Assembly: GCA_947479455.1 (NCBI GenBank)
Contig: CANJZE010000014.1
Span: 45,235 to 109,234, forward strand
Length of the DNA stretch: 64,000 nt
From: Bacteroidota bacterium
Lineage (GTDB): Bacteria; Bacteroidota; Bacteroidia; Chitinophagales; LD1
Direction of reading: 5' to 3'
The notes under the pieces are model-generated. The model did not search any database, was not told the origin of the DNA, and was given only the letters and a program-made list of their open reading frames with translations. This document shows positions 1 to 8,735 of this stretch, piece after piece (the first letter of the stretch is position 1; each line of letters starts with the position of its first letter). The translations under genes and the position numbers were made by a program.

Positions 1-1
1 G

Positions 2-427
2 AAGAGATTGAGCAGCATTATTCTTATTGACGATGATTCCATCACTAACTTTTTGAATGAAACCATCATTCGCGATGCAGAATGCTGTGAGCATATACAT
101 GTTTTTCAAACCGGAGTTAAGGCATTAGATTTTGTTTCGCAATCAATAGTTTATGAAGGACGCGAAAAGGGTTTTGAAAAAAACAGTTTAATCCTGCTTG
201 ACTTGCATATGCCTCCACCCGATGGGTGGACTTTTTTAAAAGAATATTTACTGCTTCCCGAAGTGAACCGAAAAAAATACACCATTGTAATGTTGAGTGC
301 ATCCATTGATCCTATTGATTTGGAACGAGCTAAAACAATTGCTGATGTAAGCGGATTTTACCACAAACCACTATCGCATGAAATGCTAATGGAAATTTTA
401 CACAAGCATTTAGCCGACCACTTTTAA
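2..427 (+). CDS. Response regulator receiver domain protein (5' end at window edge)
   Basis: A stand-alone CheY-like receiver domain. The N-terminal acidic cluster (LIDDDS), the phosphoacceptor Asp in LLDLHMPPPDGW, the conserved Ser in MLSAS and the late Lys in YHKPLS are all visible. No output domain follows, so it probably acts by protein contact in a phosphorelay. The ORF track starts it at a TTG at base 8, but the frame is open back to base 2 (codons for Lys-Arg). The true start is therefore likely just outside the window and the gene is slightly truncated here. The partner histidine kinase is not in the window. Confidence 0.85.
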   Translation, partial: KRLSSIILIDDDSITNFLNETIIRDAECCEHIHVFQTGVKALDFVSQSIVYEGREKGFEKNSLILLDLHMPPPDGWTFLKEYLLLPEVNRKKYTIVMLSASIDPIDLERAKTIADVSGFYHKPLSHEMLMEILHKHLADHF

Positions 428-488
428 TTTTCTCAAACATTAGTAAACGCGGTCAACATCTATAAATTCGCGCCTCAAAATCATTTTT

Positions 489-2213
489 ATGAGGCAGCTA
501 CTTTCTCTCGCAATTCTTTGTTCGCTCATTTTTATTTCGTGCGGCAGCAGCAATAAAAAAACCGATACGCAACACCGCGATGCAAAAGGCGGTGTGAAAT
601 ATGGAGGCACTATGCGATACAATGAAGTGGAATACCTCAAAAGCATTTATCCGCTTTCGGTAACAGAAGTAACAGGCCATAGAATTGTTACACAGATTTA
701 CGAAGGTTTGGTACACTTCAATACAAAGGATTTAAGCATTGAACCCTTGCTGGCAAAAAGTTGGGAAGTGAACAGTGATGCTACCGTCTACACCTTTCAT
801 TTAGAGCGCGGAGTTACTTTTCATGACGACCCGTGTTTTGCCAATGGCAAAGGGCGAACGGTAAACGCTCAGGACTTTGTTTACTGCTTTGATTTACTTT
901 GTACGCCTGACAGTAAAAATCAGGGGTACAGTTTTTTTCGTGATGTAATTAAGGGAGCTAAAGAGGTATACGCAGCTCGTGAAAAAAATAAAGATGATAA
1001 GTCTGTAGAACTTGGTGTGAAAGCGCTAAACGACTCTACTCTTCAACTTTCGTTAACCAAACCAACAACCGATTTACTCAGTCGCTTAGCGCTGCCATTT
1101 GTTTCTGTAATTCCAAAGGAAGCAGTAGAGAAATATAAAGGCGATATTCTTTTTCATACAGTTGGCACCGGACCATTTCTGCTGAAAGCATTGAAGCAGG
1201 ATGAAGCGGTGATTCTTACCCGTAACGAGAAATATTGGGGCAGCGATGAATACGGAAATCAATTGCCATATCTTGATGGGATTAAGATTAGTTTTATAAA
1301 AGAAGATAAAACCGAAATGCTGGAGTTGGTAAAAGGAAATTTAGAAATGAAATACCGTTTACCGTTTTCTATGATTGATGAAATTTTAGATAACAACAAA
1401 CAACTCAAAGGCGATTACAAAAAATTTGTGCTGCAAAACATTCCGGAATTCGCCACACAGTTTTATGGTTTTTTAGTTCCCGATAAAATTACCGGAAATA
1501 AAAATGTGCGTTTAGCCTTTAACTATGCCATCGACCGCAAAAAAATTGCTGACTATACCGCGAAGGGAGAAGGTGTTCCTGCATTAAATGGGTTTATTCC
1601 GCTCGGGATGCCGGGTTACGATAATTCCCTGGTAAAGGGTTACACGTTTGACGCGGCAAAGGCAAAAGAATATTTAGCCAAGGCGGGTTATCCGAACGGA
1701 AAAGGATTTCCCAAAATTACCTTAGAAACCAATAGCGGAGGAGGAAGAAATTTAGATGTGGCAGAAGCCATCAAAAAAATGCTTACCGAAAATTTGAACA
1801 TTGAAGTAGAACTTACACAAGTGGTTTGGGCACAGCATACCAACAATGTAGAAACCGGTAAAACAAATTTCTGGCGTTTTGGTTGGGTGGCTGATTATCC
1901 TGATCCGAATAATTTCTTAAATCTTTTTTACGGAAAGAATGTTCCGAAGACGATGGAAGAAGCGGCTTACACCAATCCTACACGTTACGTCAACAAAACT
2001 TTTGATGCGCTTTATGAGAAGGCATTGGTGACTGTAAATGCAGAAGAGCGAAATAAAATTTATGCGCAACTCGACCAGATGATTGTGGACGATGCACCTG
2101 TGTTGCTCATTTATTATTCCATGAACCGCAGATTGATTCAACCCTATGTAAAGAACTTCAGCAATAACGGAATGGAGTATCGCAGCTTTAGAGAAGTTTG
2201 GTTCGATAAATAA
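489..2213 (+). CDS. Peptide/oligopeptide-binding lipoprotein (ABC transporter SBP family 5)
   Basis: Extracytoplasmic solute-binding protein of the DppA/OppA type, 574 aa, which would capture peptides or similar ligands for an ABC importer. The N-terminus is a lipoprotein signal peptide with lipobox FISC, so it should be anchored to a membrane through Cys18. The body has the family features: an early NEVEYLKSIYPL strand, YTFHLERGVTFHDDP, and a C-terminal lobe with RLAFNYAIDRKKIADY and WVADYPDPNNFLNLFYG. No permease or ATPase genes lie next to it; it is followed at 20 bp by an alpha/beta hydrolase on the same strand. The ligand is not predictable from sequence. Confidence 0.88.
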   Translation: MRQLLSLAILCSLIFISCGSSNKKTDTQHRDAKGGVKYGGTMRYNEVEYLKSIYPLSVTEVTGHRIVTQIYEGLVHFNTKDLSIEPLLAKSWEVNSDATVYTFHLERGVTFHDDPCFANGKGRTVNAQDFVYCFDLLCTPDSKNQGYSFFRDVIKGAKEVYAAREKNKDDKSVELGVKALNDSTLQLSLTKPTTDLLSRLALPFVSVIPKEAVEKYKGDILFHTVGTGPFLLKALKQDEAVILTRNEKYWGSDEYGNQLPYLDGIKISFIKEDKTEMLELVKGNLEMKYRLPFSMIDEILDNNKQLKGDYKKFVLQNIPEFATQFYGFLVPDKITGNKNVRLAFNYAIDRKKIADYTAKGEGVPALNGFIPLGMPGYDNSLVKGYTFDAAKAKEYLAKAGYPNGKGFPKITLETNSGGGRNLDVAEAIKKMLTENLNIEVELTQVVWAQHTNNVETGKTNFWRFGWVADYPDPNNFLNLFYGKNVPKTMEEAAYTNPTRYVNKTFDALYEKALVTVNAEERNKIYAQLDQMIVDDAPVLLIYYSMNRRLIQPYVKNFSNNGMEYRSFREVWFDK

Positions 2214-2233
2214 TTTCCTCATAAAATAATTAC

Positions 2234-3169
2234 ATGAAAAAAATTTTCCGCGTTCTTCTTATTGCCATTCTCATTTTACTGCTGATTCCTGTGGGCGTTG
2301 TTTTTCTGCGTCCAAACAAAATTATAGGTAAGGATAAAGCAAAGACGGAACTATCGAAACCCGATTCGCATTTTATTCAATGGCGCGATGCGGAGATTCA
2401 TTACACTGATGAAGGCGGTGGTTTCCCGGTGCTCATGATTCACGGCTTTGGTGGCTCGTATGCTAATTTTCAAAAGCTGGCAGATTTAATGAAAAACGAC
2501 TATCGCGTTATTCGCGTTGACTTACCCGGCTTTGGTCTTTCGGATTTTCCAACAACAACGGAAAACGAAAACTATGTAGCTGATTACAAAGAGTATCTCG
2601 GTTACATTCTCGATACACTTCATCTCGATTCGGTTTATGTAATAGGTAATTCAATGGGTGGCGGAATGACATGGCTCATGGCTGCTGACCATCCGGAGAA
2701 AGTGAAGAAGATTGTTTTGCTTGATCCTGCAGGTTACGATACTAAAGATGTAGCCGCTAAACTTGCCATGTTCAAGTACAAATCGGTAGCTACAATGTTT
2801 GACCGTGGCATGCCTTTATTTATGAGTGAGAGCGGTGCAGCAAAAAGTTATTACCGCGATGAAAAAATTGAATCCGAAGTAGTTGAACTCAATAATCATT
2901 TCACCAATCGCGAGGGAAATATCAAGCACATGCTCAACATGGCGCGTTCACAACAGTTTGCAGATAGTGCATGGATTCAAAATGTGCATTGCCCTACATT
3001 AATTGTTTGGGGAAAGCAGGACGAAATAATTCCGCTGGAACATGCTTATCGTTTTCAGCGCGATATAAAAGGAAGCGAACTCGTTTTGTTTGACAGTTGC
3101 GGTCATTGCCCTATGATGGAAATGCCTTTGGAAACTAGAGAGACGATTGTGAAATTCTTTAAGGAATAA
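2234..3169 (+). CDS. Membrane-anchored alpha/beta hydrolase
   Basis: Alpha/beta hydrolase-fold protein of 311 aa. One N-terminal hydrophobic segment (residues 4-25) acts as a signal anchor. The oxyanion motif HGFGG lies at about residue 70, the nucleophile elbow GNSMGGG puts the catalytic Ser at 140, Asp263 lies in GKQDEIIP and His291 in GHCPMME, so the triad is complete. The closest recognisable type is the C-C hydrolase/haloperoxidase-like branch, but the substrate cannot be assigned. It lies 20 bp after the peptide-binding lipoprotein and may be co-transcribed with it. Confidence 0.85.
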   Translation: MKKIFRVLLIAILILLLIPVGVVFLRPNKIIGKDKAKTELSKPDSHFIQWRDAEIHYTDEGGGFPVLMIHGFGGSYANFQKLADLMKNDYRVIRVDLPGFGLSDFPTTTENENYVADYKEYLGYILDTLHLDSVYVIGNSMGGGMTWLMAADHPEKVKKIVLLDPAGYDTKDVAAKLAMFKYKSVATMFDRGMPLFMSESGAAKSYYRDEKIESEVVELNNHFTNREGNIKHMLNMARSQQFADSAWIQNVHCPTLIVWGKQDEIIPLEHAYRFQRDIKGSELVLFDSCGHCPMMEMPLETRETIVKFFKE

Positions 3170-3176
3170 AAAGCAC

Positions 3177-3261
3177 GTCACGCTGAGCCTGTCGACCTTT
3201 AGACAGGCTCAAGGTGACAGACTACTTTGTCATGCTGAGCTTGTCGAAGCATTAGGATGAC
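3177..3261. repeat. REP-like palindromic element, two related copies
   Basis: Between convergent genes lie two copies of one unit. Copy 1 (3177-3218) is a 17-bp imperfect palindrome: GTCACGCTGAGCCTGTC pairs with GACAGGCTCAAGGTGAC with two mismatches over an 8-nt loop. Copy 2 (3229-3261) opens with GTCATGCTGAGCTTGTC and closes with GGATGAC, but keeps only a short inner GCTT/AAGC stem. The GTCAT...ATGAC ends recur at 52048-52169, and the closing half recurs at 57768-57806. There is no T-run, so a terminator role is not supported. Confidence 0.75.
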
Positions 3262-3273
3262 ATTTTTCTCTAT

Positions 3274-3966
3274 TTAGTTTAAGTAGTCTCTAAACGAATT
3301 CCAGATTTCATCATCAGGAACTTCTGCAATAATTCTCATTGCTTCATTCGCAATTGGATGAGTTAAGTCCAAACTCCTTGCGTGAAGACAAACTGCATTC
3401 TCTGCATAAGTTTTTGTTGAACCATAATGAGCATCACCAATAATCGGACAACCGATATTCGATAGCTGTGCGCGTATCTGATGAAATTTTCCGGTGATGA
3501 GTTTTACCTGAAGCAACGAACCCAATTCATTTTGCGCTATGAATTTATAACGAAGCACTGCACGCACCGAATCTCTTACTTGCGTTGGATGCAGAATTGC
3601 TTTTCGCAGAATGGTATCTTTCACTAACCAGTTCACTAAATCATCTTCGTCTTTTGGCGGACGATTTTCTACAATGGCTAAATAGGTTTTATACAATTGC
3701 CGTTTCGAAAACGTTTCGACCAGCATTTTTAAAACACTTTTCTTTTTTGCAAACAGAACAACTCCACTCACAGGTCTATCTAAACGATGTGGTACTCCTA
3801 TAAAACATTTCTGCGGATACTTCTCTCTGGCGCGTATGAATTGCAACGCAAGCGACTCTACCGAATATTTTAAATGCGGCTCATGCTCCGTTACAATTCC
3901 ATGCGGTTTATTGACAGCAATAAGCTGTTTATCTTCATACAAAATTTTCAGTTCAGTAAAATTCAT
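3274..3966 (-). CDS. RluA-family RNA pseudouridine synthase
   Basis: Isomerises uridine to pseudouridine in rRNA or tRNA. The catalytic signature HRLDRPVSGVVLFAKK with its Asp is intact, followed by LITGKFHQIRAQL and the ending LHARSLDLTHP typical of RluA/TruC proteins. There is no S4 domain, so it is the short type. The ORF track starts at 3993, but the ATG at 3966 (MNFTELKILYEDKQ, about 230 aa) fits the family better and leaves the divergent tRNA promoter (3986-4017) free. Which base is modified cannot be told; the size is closest to TruC/RluA. Confidence 0.87.
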   Translation of the reverse strand: MNFTELKILYEDKQLIAVNKPHGIVTEHEPHLKYSVESLALQFIRAREKYPQKCFIGVPHRLDRPVSGVVLFAKKKSVLKMLVETFSKRQLYKTYLAIVENRPPKDEDDLVNWLVKDTILRKAILHPTQVRDSVRAVLRYKFIAQNELGSLLQVKLITGKFHQIRAQLSNIGCPIIGDAHYGSTKTYAENAVCLHARSLDLTHPIANEAMRIIAEVPDDEIWNSFRDYLN

Positions 3967-3985
3967 CGAAAAAACTTTGGGTGAT

Positions 3986-4017
3986 ATTGGCAAAATTTCG
4001 AAAGAAATTTACATTTG
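3986..4017 (+). promoter_or_regulatory. Putative Bacteroidetes-type promoter of tRNA-Asn
   Basis: TACATTTG at 4010-4017 matches the Bacteroidetes -7 consensus TAnnTTTG exactly. A weaker -33 element (ATTG, 3986-3989) lies 20 bp upstream. The box is followed by GCC, as at several other promoters in this window. The promoter assignment is inferred from the published consensus. Confidence 0.55.
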
Positions 4018-4127
4018 CCGTCCCTTAAAGTAAGGTTACAACTCCAAACGCAGGTGTTATAGTCAACATGAGTGAGAAGAAAGGAAGTTTTCCGGCTGGT
4101 TGCCGAAAACAAACAGATGGAAAACAT

Positions 4128-4201
4128 TCCTCCTTAGCTCAGCTGGTTAGAGCACAAGACTGTTAATCTTGGGGTCCCTGGTTCGAGCCCAGGAGGGGGA
4201 G
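4128..4201 (+). tRNA. tRNA-Asn (anticodon GTT)
   Basis: The cloverleaf folds fully. The acceptor stem pairs TCCTCCT with AGGGGGA (one T-G wobble), the D stem GCTC with GAGC, and the anticodon stem CAAGA with TCTTG around loop CTGTTAA. The variable loop is 5 nt, and the T stem CCTGG/CCAGG encloses TTCGAGC. The anticodon GTT (4162-4164) reads Asn codons. The discriminator base is G4201 and CCA is not encoded. A terminator follows directly. Confidence 0.97.
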
Positions 4202-4204
4202 CAG

Positions 4205-4240
4205 GAGCCGAAGTAATTTACTTCGGCTCTTCTTATTTTT
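4205..4240 (+). terminator. Rho-independent terminator after tRNA-Asn
   Basis: Perfect 11-bp stem GAGCCGAAGTA/TACTTCGGCTC with a 3-nt loop, followed by the T-rich tail TTCTTATTTTT. It begins 4 nt after the tRNA discriminator base. Confidence 0.85.
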
Positions 4241-4360
4241 GATTTAAGAACACCGATTAACGCCCGGCTAAGAAAAACGGGATGAAACAATTTTAAATTT
4301 CAGAATTAAATTCACTCCGTAATCTGTCAACAATTAACTAATCAATAATCAACCAATCAC

Positions 4361-5290
4361 ATGTCTCTTCTCACAGTAGGAACCGTTGCCTTTGATGCTA
4401 TTGAAACTCCTTTTGGTAAAACCGATAAAATTGTAGGCGGTGCTGCTACGTATATTGCGTGGAGTGCTTCGTACTTTAGCAAGAAGGTGAATATTGTTTC
4501 GGTGATTGGTGATGATTTTGATATGCCTGAACTGGAAGCCCTGCGCAAACGCGGAGTAGATACTACCGGTATTGAAATTAAAGAAGGCAAGAAAAGTTTT
4601 TTCTGGAGCGGCAAATATCATTTGGATATGAACAGCCGAGATACACTCGTTACTGATTTAAATGTGCTGTTAGAATTCAATCCTGTTATTCCTGAAAGCT
4701 ATTACGACAGCGATATTCTTTTGCTGGGCAACATTGACCCTAATTTGCAAATGAAAGTTATTGAGCAATTGCCTAAGCGCCCGAAATTAGTAGTGTTGGA
4801 TACCATGAACTTTTGGATGACTCCTGCATTCATTGGTAAACTACGCGAGGTAATGCTGAAGATAGATGTGCTCGCTATTAACGATGCTGAGGCGCGTGAA
4901 CTTTCGGGCGAATATTCTTTAGTAAAAGCAGCCAAGAAAATTTTGAAGTGGGGACCTAAATATCTCATCATTAAAAAAGGCGAACATGGAGCTTTGTTGT
5001 TTCATGAAAACCAAGTGTTTTTTGCTCCGGCTCTTCCGCTCGAAGAAGTGTTTGACCCAACCGGTGCAGGCGATACGTTTGCGGGTGGTTTCTGCGGTTA
5101 CATTGACAAGAGCCGCGACATTAGTTTCGAAAACATGAAGCGTGCAATTATTTATGGCAGTGCTATGGCAAGTTTCTGTGTAGAAAAATTTGGTGCCGAA
5201 AGAATTCGCACGCTTACTCACCACGATATTGAAGAGCGCGTGAAAGACTTTATTGATTTGGTTCAGTTTGATATAGTGTTGGAAGATTAG
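4361..5290 (+). CDS. PfkB-family sugar/nucleoside kinase
   Basis: Ribokinase-fold kinase of 309 aa that would phosphorylate a sugar or nucleoside with ATP. The N-terminal signature GGAATYIAWSASYF lies at residues 26-39. The second PfkB signature, DPTGAGDTFAGGF, lies at residues 232-244 with the catalytic base Asp238 and the anion-hole GAGD. The length is standard. Family knowledge limits substrates to ribose, adenosine, fructose derivatives and the like; the sequence alone does not decide. It stands alone after the tRNA terminator. Confidence 0.88.
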   Translation: MSLLTVGTVAFDAIETPFGKTDKIVGGAATYIAWSASYFSKKVNIVSVIGDDFDMPELEALRKRGVDTTGIEIKEGKKSFFWSGKYHLDMNSRDTLVTDLNVLLEFNPVIPESYYDSDILLLGNIDPNLQMKVIEQLPKRPKLVVLDTMNFWMTPAFIGKLREVMLKIDVLAINDAEARELSGEYSLVKAAKKILKWGPKYLIIKKGEHGALLFHENQVFFAPALPLEEVFDPTGAGDTFAGGFCGYIDKSRDISFENMKRAIIYGSAMASFCVEKFGAERIRTLTHHDIEERVKDFIDLVQFDIVLED

Positions 5291-5294
5291 AAAA

Positions 5295-6203
5295 TTACCG
5301 ACTAATCACAAATCCCTTCGTAGTATTGTTGTTGTGTTCGTCTGTAAGTTTAAGGTAGTAGTAACCTTGGGGAAGATGATTAACTTTTATGTGAACCAAG
5401 TTAGTAGAAAAGTTTTTAGGGGCGGCTACACAATTTCCCGTTACATCATAAATCGAAACGCTGTAAACGCCTTCTGCATCGGTAGTAACAGTTAACTCAT
5501 CGTTGGTAGGGTTGGGGAAGAGGTGGAAAGAAAGAGAAGTGGTTGGTTCGGAAATGCCGGTGTAGAAATACCTTGCTGAATCAATCCAAGTTGTAGAATC
5601 GGATTTGTAAAAAATTAATTGGGCCCCATGTCCACCTGGCGTGCCGGGAAAACCATCAGCCCAACCAATAATTTCATAACTGAACAAACCTATCTTCTCT
5701 ATATAAGTAATGGTTTCATCTGCTTCAAAATATGCAAAATGTCGAGTATTGCTTTTTAATGAGTCCATTTTAAATCCCGAAGAAAACTCAACCGGATAGA
5801 CAGCGAAAGAATCAAGTCCATAAATTCCGAAAAAGGAACAGCTTTCATAAACGTTTTTTATGGGACCTTGATAAAGTGTTATTGAAGAATCAATATTTTC
5901 GATGGAGGAGGAATCCTCATGAACTACATTTAATGACAAACATCTAAAATTTAAGTTCATTGTATCTCCTGAAATTACTTTGGATATAATAGTAAATCCC
6001 ACACGCGACTCAGTATAAATTCTTACAACACCAAATCCTGATGAGTAAAAGTCTACAAATTCATAAACTCTATAAACAAGCGTATCTCCAACTTTCAAAT
6101 CAAACGTCTGCCTAATGGTAAGCGTATCATTCACCGCCTTTGCATTAAAAGCAAAAAACAAAAACACAAACGCAGCAAGAAATTTTCGGTAAAAGAATTT
6201 CAT
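5295..6203 (-). CDS. Secreted protein with T9SS type A sorting domain
   Basis: 302 aa with an N-terminal signal peptide (FLAAFVFLFFAFNAKA) and a C-terminal T9SS sorting domain that starts near FHLFPNPTNDELTV and ends KLTDEHNNNTTKGFVISR. It should be exported by Sec, moved across the outer membrane by the type IX machinery and attached to the surface or released. The central region is unfamiliar and beta-rich, with no catalytic motif I recognise. It lies 24 bp downstream of a GNAT gene on the same strand and may share its transcript. Confidence 0.82.
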   Translation of the reverse strand: MKFFYRKFLAAFVFLFFAFNAKAVNDTLTIRQTFDLKVGDTLVYRVYEFVDFYSSGFGVVRIYTESRVGFTIISKVISGDTMNLNFRCLSLNVVHEDSSSIENIDSSITLYQGPIKNVYESCSFFGIYGLDSFAVYPVEFSSGFKMDSLKSNTRHFAYFEADETITYIEKIGLFSYEIIGWADGFPGTPGGHGAQLIFYKSDSTTWIDSARYFYTGISEPTTSLSFHLFPNPTNDELTVTTDAEGVYSVSIYDVTGNCVAAPKNFSTNLVHIKVNHLPQGYYYLKLTDEHNNNTTKGFVISR

Positions 6204-6227
6204 TTAATAAATGTAGGAATTAAAATC

Positions 6228-6779
6228 TCACTCCTCCATTTTTTCATTCAGCACAGCATAATGCAAGTGGTTTTCCCATTCGCCATTTATTTTCAAATAC
6301 TTTTTTGCCAAACCTTCTTCTTCAAAACCTACAGCGGGAATCAGTTTAACGCTGCGCACATTGTGCGGCATTATGTTGGCTTCTATGCGGTGCAGTTTCA
6401 TTTCATCAAAAGCATATTGCACCACGCGCTGCAAAGCCTCGCGCATATAACCCTTGCCCTGCGCCTGTTCATCTAAGCGGTAACCCATATTGCACGATTG
6501 AAAAACACCTCGCACTACATTCGAAAGATTCACATCGCCAATAATTTTTTCACGATTATTTTTTTCAAACAGAAACAACGCCAATCCCGTTCCTTCATCG
6601 CTGTGTTTTTGATAGCGCGTAATTTGCTGTGTGTAATAATTTTCCAAATCCGTAGCATCAACCACTGGCGACCAAGGTGCAAAGTGCGCAGGGTTTCGCT
6701 GGTGGTAATCGAGCAGCATGGGCAGCAAATCAATATGTGGCGATTGAAGAAGGAGGCGCGCGGTTTCTATTTGAATCAT
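6228..6779 (-). CDS. GNAT N-acetyltransferase, RimJ/RimL type
   Basis: Acetyl-CoA-dependent N-acetyltransferase, 183 aa. It has the RimJ/RimL pattern: IETARLLLQSPHIDLLPML at the start, GYRLDEQAQGKGYMREAL with the acetyl-CoA-binding Q/R-x-x-G-x-G/A loop at mid-length, then RIEANIMPHNVRSVKLIPAVGF and a final EEGLAKKYLKINGEW. Family members acetylate ribosomal protein N-termini or small amines; the substrate is not inferable here. It is divergent from the next gene with a 56-bp gap. Confidence 0.85.
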   Translation of the reverse strand: MIQIETARLLLQSPHIDLLPMLLDYHQRNPAHFAPWSPVVDATDLENYYTQQITRYQKHSDEGTGLALFLFEKNNREKIIGDVNLSNVVRGVFQSCNMGYRLDEQAQGKGYMREALQRVVQYAFDEMKLHRIEANIMPHNVRSVKLIPAVGFEEEGLAKKYLKINGEWENHLHYAVLNEKMEE

Positions 6780-6835
6780 GGTTTGAAAATACGAGAAGCG
6801 GGTAAATGTCTTTGCAAAAATTTTACCTTAGCCGC

Positions 6836-7147
6836 ATGGCAGATACACCAAAACCATTCGACAACCCCCGCATTTTTTGGGATGTTGACTATACTAAAAT
6901 GGACTACCATGCCAAAGCCAATTTTATTATTGAGCGCGTGTTTGAGCGGGGCGATGTGCAGGATATTCGCAACTGCCGCAGATATTATGGCGATGAGAAA
7001 GTGACTGCAGCTTTGCTTAAGGCAAAGTTCCTGTCTTTCGAAACAATTTCACTTGTAGCTGCGTGTTTAGATAAAAAAATGAGCGACTTCAAATCTTTTG
7101 GAATTGCAAAACCCAACCGCGCAAATCTGTTTCGGTATAAAATGTAA
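6836..7147 (+). CDS. DUF6922-like small conserved protein
   Basis: A 103-aa soluble protein with the pattern NPRIFWDVDYTKMDYHAKANF, then a helical body ending SLVAACLDKKMSDFKSF. This resembles small Bacteroidota proteins annotated as DUF6922, some of which sit beside nucleotidyltransferase-type toxins. I recognise the family only from memory. The track gives a start at 6806; the ATG at 6836 (MADTPKPFDNPRIFW) is preferred because the extra residues look unrelated to the family. No partner toxin is adjacent. The function is unknown. Confidence 0.65.
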   Translation: MADTPKPFDNPRIFWDVDYTKMDYHAKANFIIERVFERGDVQDIRNCRRYYGDEKVTAALLKAKFLSFETISLVAACLDKKMSDFKSFGIAKPNRANLFRYKM

Positions 7148-7201
7148 GAGAGAGTAAAAAGGAAATTTCAAAAAAGGTTGCCGCCTATCTGAAATAAATC
7201 A

Positions 7202-7232
7202 TTTCTCAAATTACTGTCAACCATTACATTCG
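7202..7232 (+). promoter_or_regulatory. Putative promoter of fumC
   Basis: TTTC at 7202-7205, a 19-bp spacer, then TACATTCG at 7225-7232. This differs from TTTG-N19-TAnnTTTG by one base in each box. The predicted transcript start leaves a leader of about 20 nt before the ATG at 7256. The same pair of boxes with identical spacing occurs at 62240-62270. Confidence 0.6.
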
Positions 7233-7255
7233 CCCTCGCAAAAAAACAAAACACA

Positions 7256-8656
7256 ATGTCGGCAACCAGAAAAGAAAAAGACACCATGGGAATAGTAGAA
7301 GTTCCCGCTAATGTTTATTGGGGCGCACAAACCCAGCGCTCTATTGACAACTTTAAAATAGCAGAAGACATCAACAAAATGCCGAAAGAAATTATTCGCG
7401 CATTTGCTTATTTGAAAAAAGCGGCAGCACTCACCAATCTCGATGCGGGCATATTAGATAAAGACAAAGCCGAAATCATTGGCAAAGTATGCGATGAAAT
7501 TTTAGAGGGCAAATTAGATGACCAGTTTCCATTGGTAGTTTGGCAAACAGGCAGCGGCACACAAAGCAATATGAACGTGAACGAAGTAATTGCCTATCGC
7601 GCGCATGTGTTGTTGGGTGGTTCTTTGCTCGATGAAAAAAAATTATTGAATCCGAATGACGATGTAAACAAATCGCAAAGCAGTAACGATACCTTTCCTA
7701 CCGCTATGCACATTGCGGCATTCAAAATTTTAGTAGAAGTTACTTTGCCCGGCATAAAAAAACTGCGCGATACACTCAACGAAAAATCGAAAGAGTTTAT
7801 GGGCATTGTAAAAATTGGCAGAACGCATTTAATGGATGCCACACCGCTCACTCTGGGGCAAGAAATTTCGGGATACGTTTCGCAACTCAGCCACGGAATA
7901 AAAGCTATTGAGCACACGCTTTCGCATTTGAGCGAGCTGGCACTTGGCGGAACGGCAGTGGGCACAGGCATTAACACACCACCCGGTTACGATGCAAACG
8001 TAGCCGAGCATATTGCAAAACTTACCGGCTTACGGTTTGTTACGGCTGCAAATAAGTTTGAAGCATTGGCTGCACACGATGCTATAGTAGAAACACATGG
8101 TGCACTTAAAACAGTTGCTTGTTCATTGATGAAAATTGCGAATGACATTCGTTTGCTTTCATCGGGTCCTCGTTGTGGCATTGGTGAAATTTTTATTCCT
8201 GATAACGAACCGGGTTCATCGATTATGCCGGGCAAAGTTAACCCAACTCAATGCGAAGCTATGACCATGGTGGCTGCACAAGTGTTGGGTAATGATGTGG
8301 CCATAAACATTGGTGGCGCAAGCGGGCATTTTGAATTGAATGTTTTTAAACCCATGATGATTTACAACTTTATTCACAGCGCGCGTTTGATTGGCGATGT
8401 ATGCGTTTCGTTCAACGATAAATGTGCGGTGGGTATAAAACCTATTGAAGAAAACATCAAAAATAATTTAAACAATTCATTGATGCTGGTGACTGCACTC
8501 AATACAAAAATAGGTTATTACAAAGCAGCCGAAATTGCACAAACTGCACACAAAACTGGCAAAACTTTAAAGCAAACCGCTATTGATTTAAACTATGTAA
8601 CAGCCGAACAATTTGACGAATGGGTTGACCCAAAAACCATGGTGGGTAAAATTTAA
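7256..8656 (+). CDS. fumC: Fumarate hydratase class II (fumarase C)
   Basis: Interconverts fumarate and L-malate in the TCA cycle; iron-independent, homotetrameric and cytosolic. 466 aa is the normal length. Family motifs are present: [17 protein letters not shown] near residue 100, [16 protein letters not shown] near residue 185, and the superfamily signature [16 protein letters not shown] near residue 320 with the flexible catalytic Ser loop. The C-terminal small domain ([27 protein letters not shown]) separates it from aspartase/argininosuccinate lyase. It has its own predicted promoter and is monocistronic as far as can be seen. Confidence 0.96.
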   Translation: MSATRKEKDTMGIVEVPANVYWGAQTQRSIDNFKIAEDINKMPKEIIRAFAYLKKAAALTNLDAGILDKDKAEIIGKVCDEILEGKLDDQFPLVVWQTGSGTQSNMNVNEVIAYRAHVLLGGSLLDEKKLLNPNDDVNKSQSSNDTFPTAMHIAAFKILVEVTLPGIKKLRDTLNEKSKEFMGIVKIGRTHLMDATPLTLGQEISGYVSQLSHGIKAIEHTLSHLSELALGGTAVGTGINTPPGYDANVAEHIAKLTGLRFVTAANKFEALAAHDAIVETHGALKTVACSLMKIANDIRLLSSGPRCGIGEIFIPDNEPGSSIMPGKVNPTQCEAMTMVAAQVLGNDVAINIGGASGHFELNVFKPMMIYNFIHSARLIGDVCVSFNDKCAVGIKPIEENIKNNLNNSLMLVTALNTKIGYYKAAEIAQTAHKTGKTLKQTAIDLNYVTAEQFDEWVDPKTMVGKI

Positions 8657-8735
8657 ACCTGTTGTTATCTTCCGTCTTCCGTCTTTAAACATCATGCTTT
8701 ATAATATCTTCACCGCCTTTAAAACAAAAAATTAT

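Noticed and set aside
4068-4166. Short ORF (ATG at 4068) that runs into the tRNA-Asn gene and stops in its anticodon loop.
   Set aside because: Most of its 3' half is tRNA sequence and its peptide has no recognisable motif; the tRNA explains the DNA.
6824-6831. TACCTTAG as a promoter box for the DUF6922-like gene.
   Set aside because: No -33 element at 17-20 bp and the box would be only 4 bp from the ATG; not enough to call.
8613-8735. N-terminal extension of the first T9SS paralogue overlapping fumC.
   Set aside because: The ATG at 8736 gives a proper signal peptide; the extension would place it internally.
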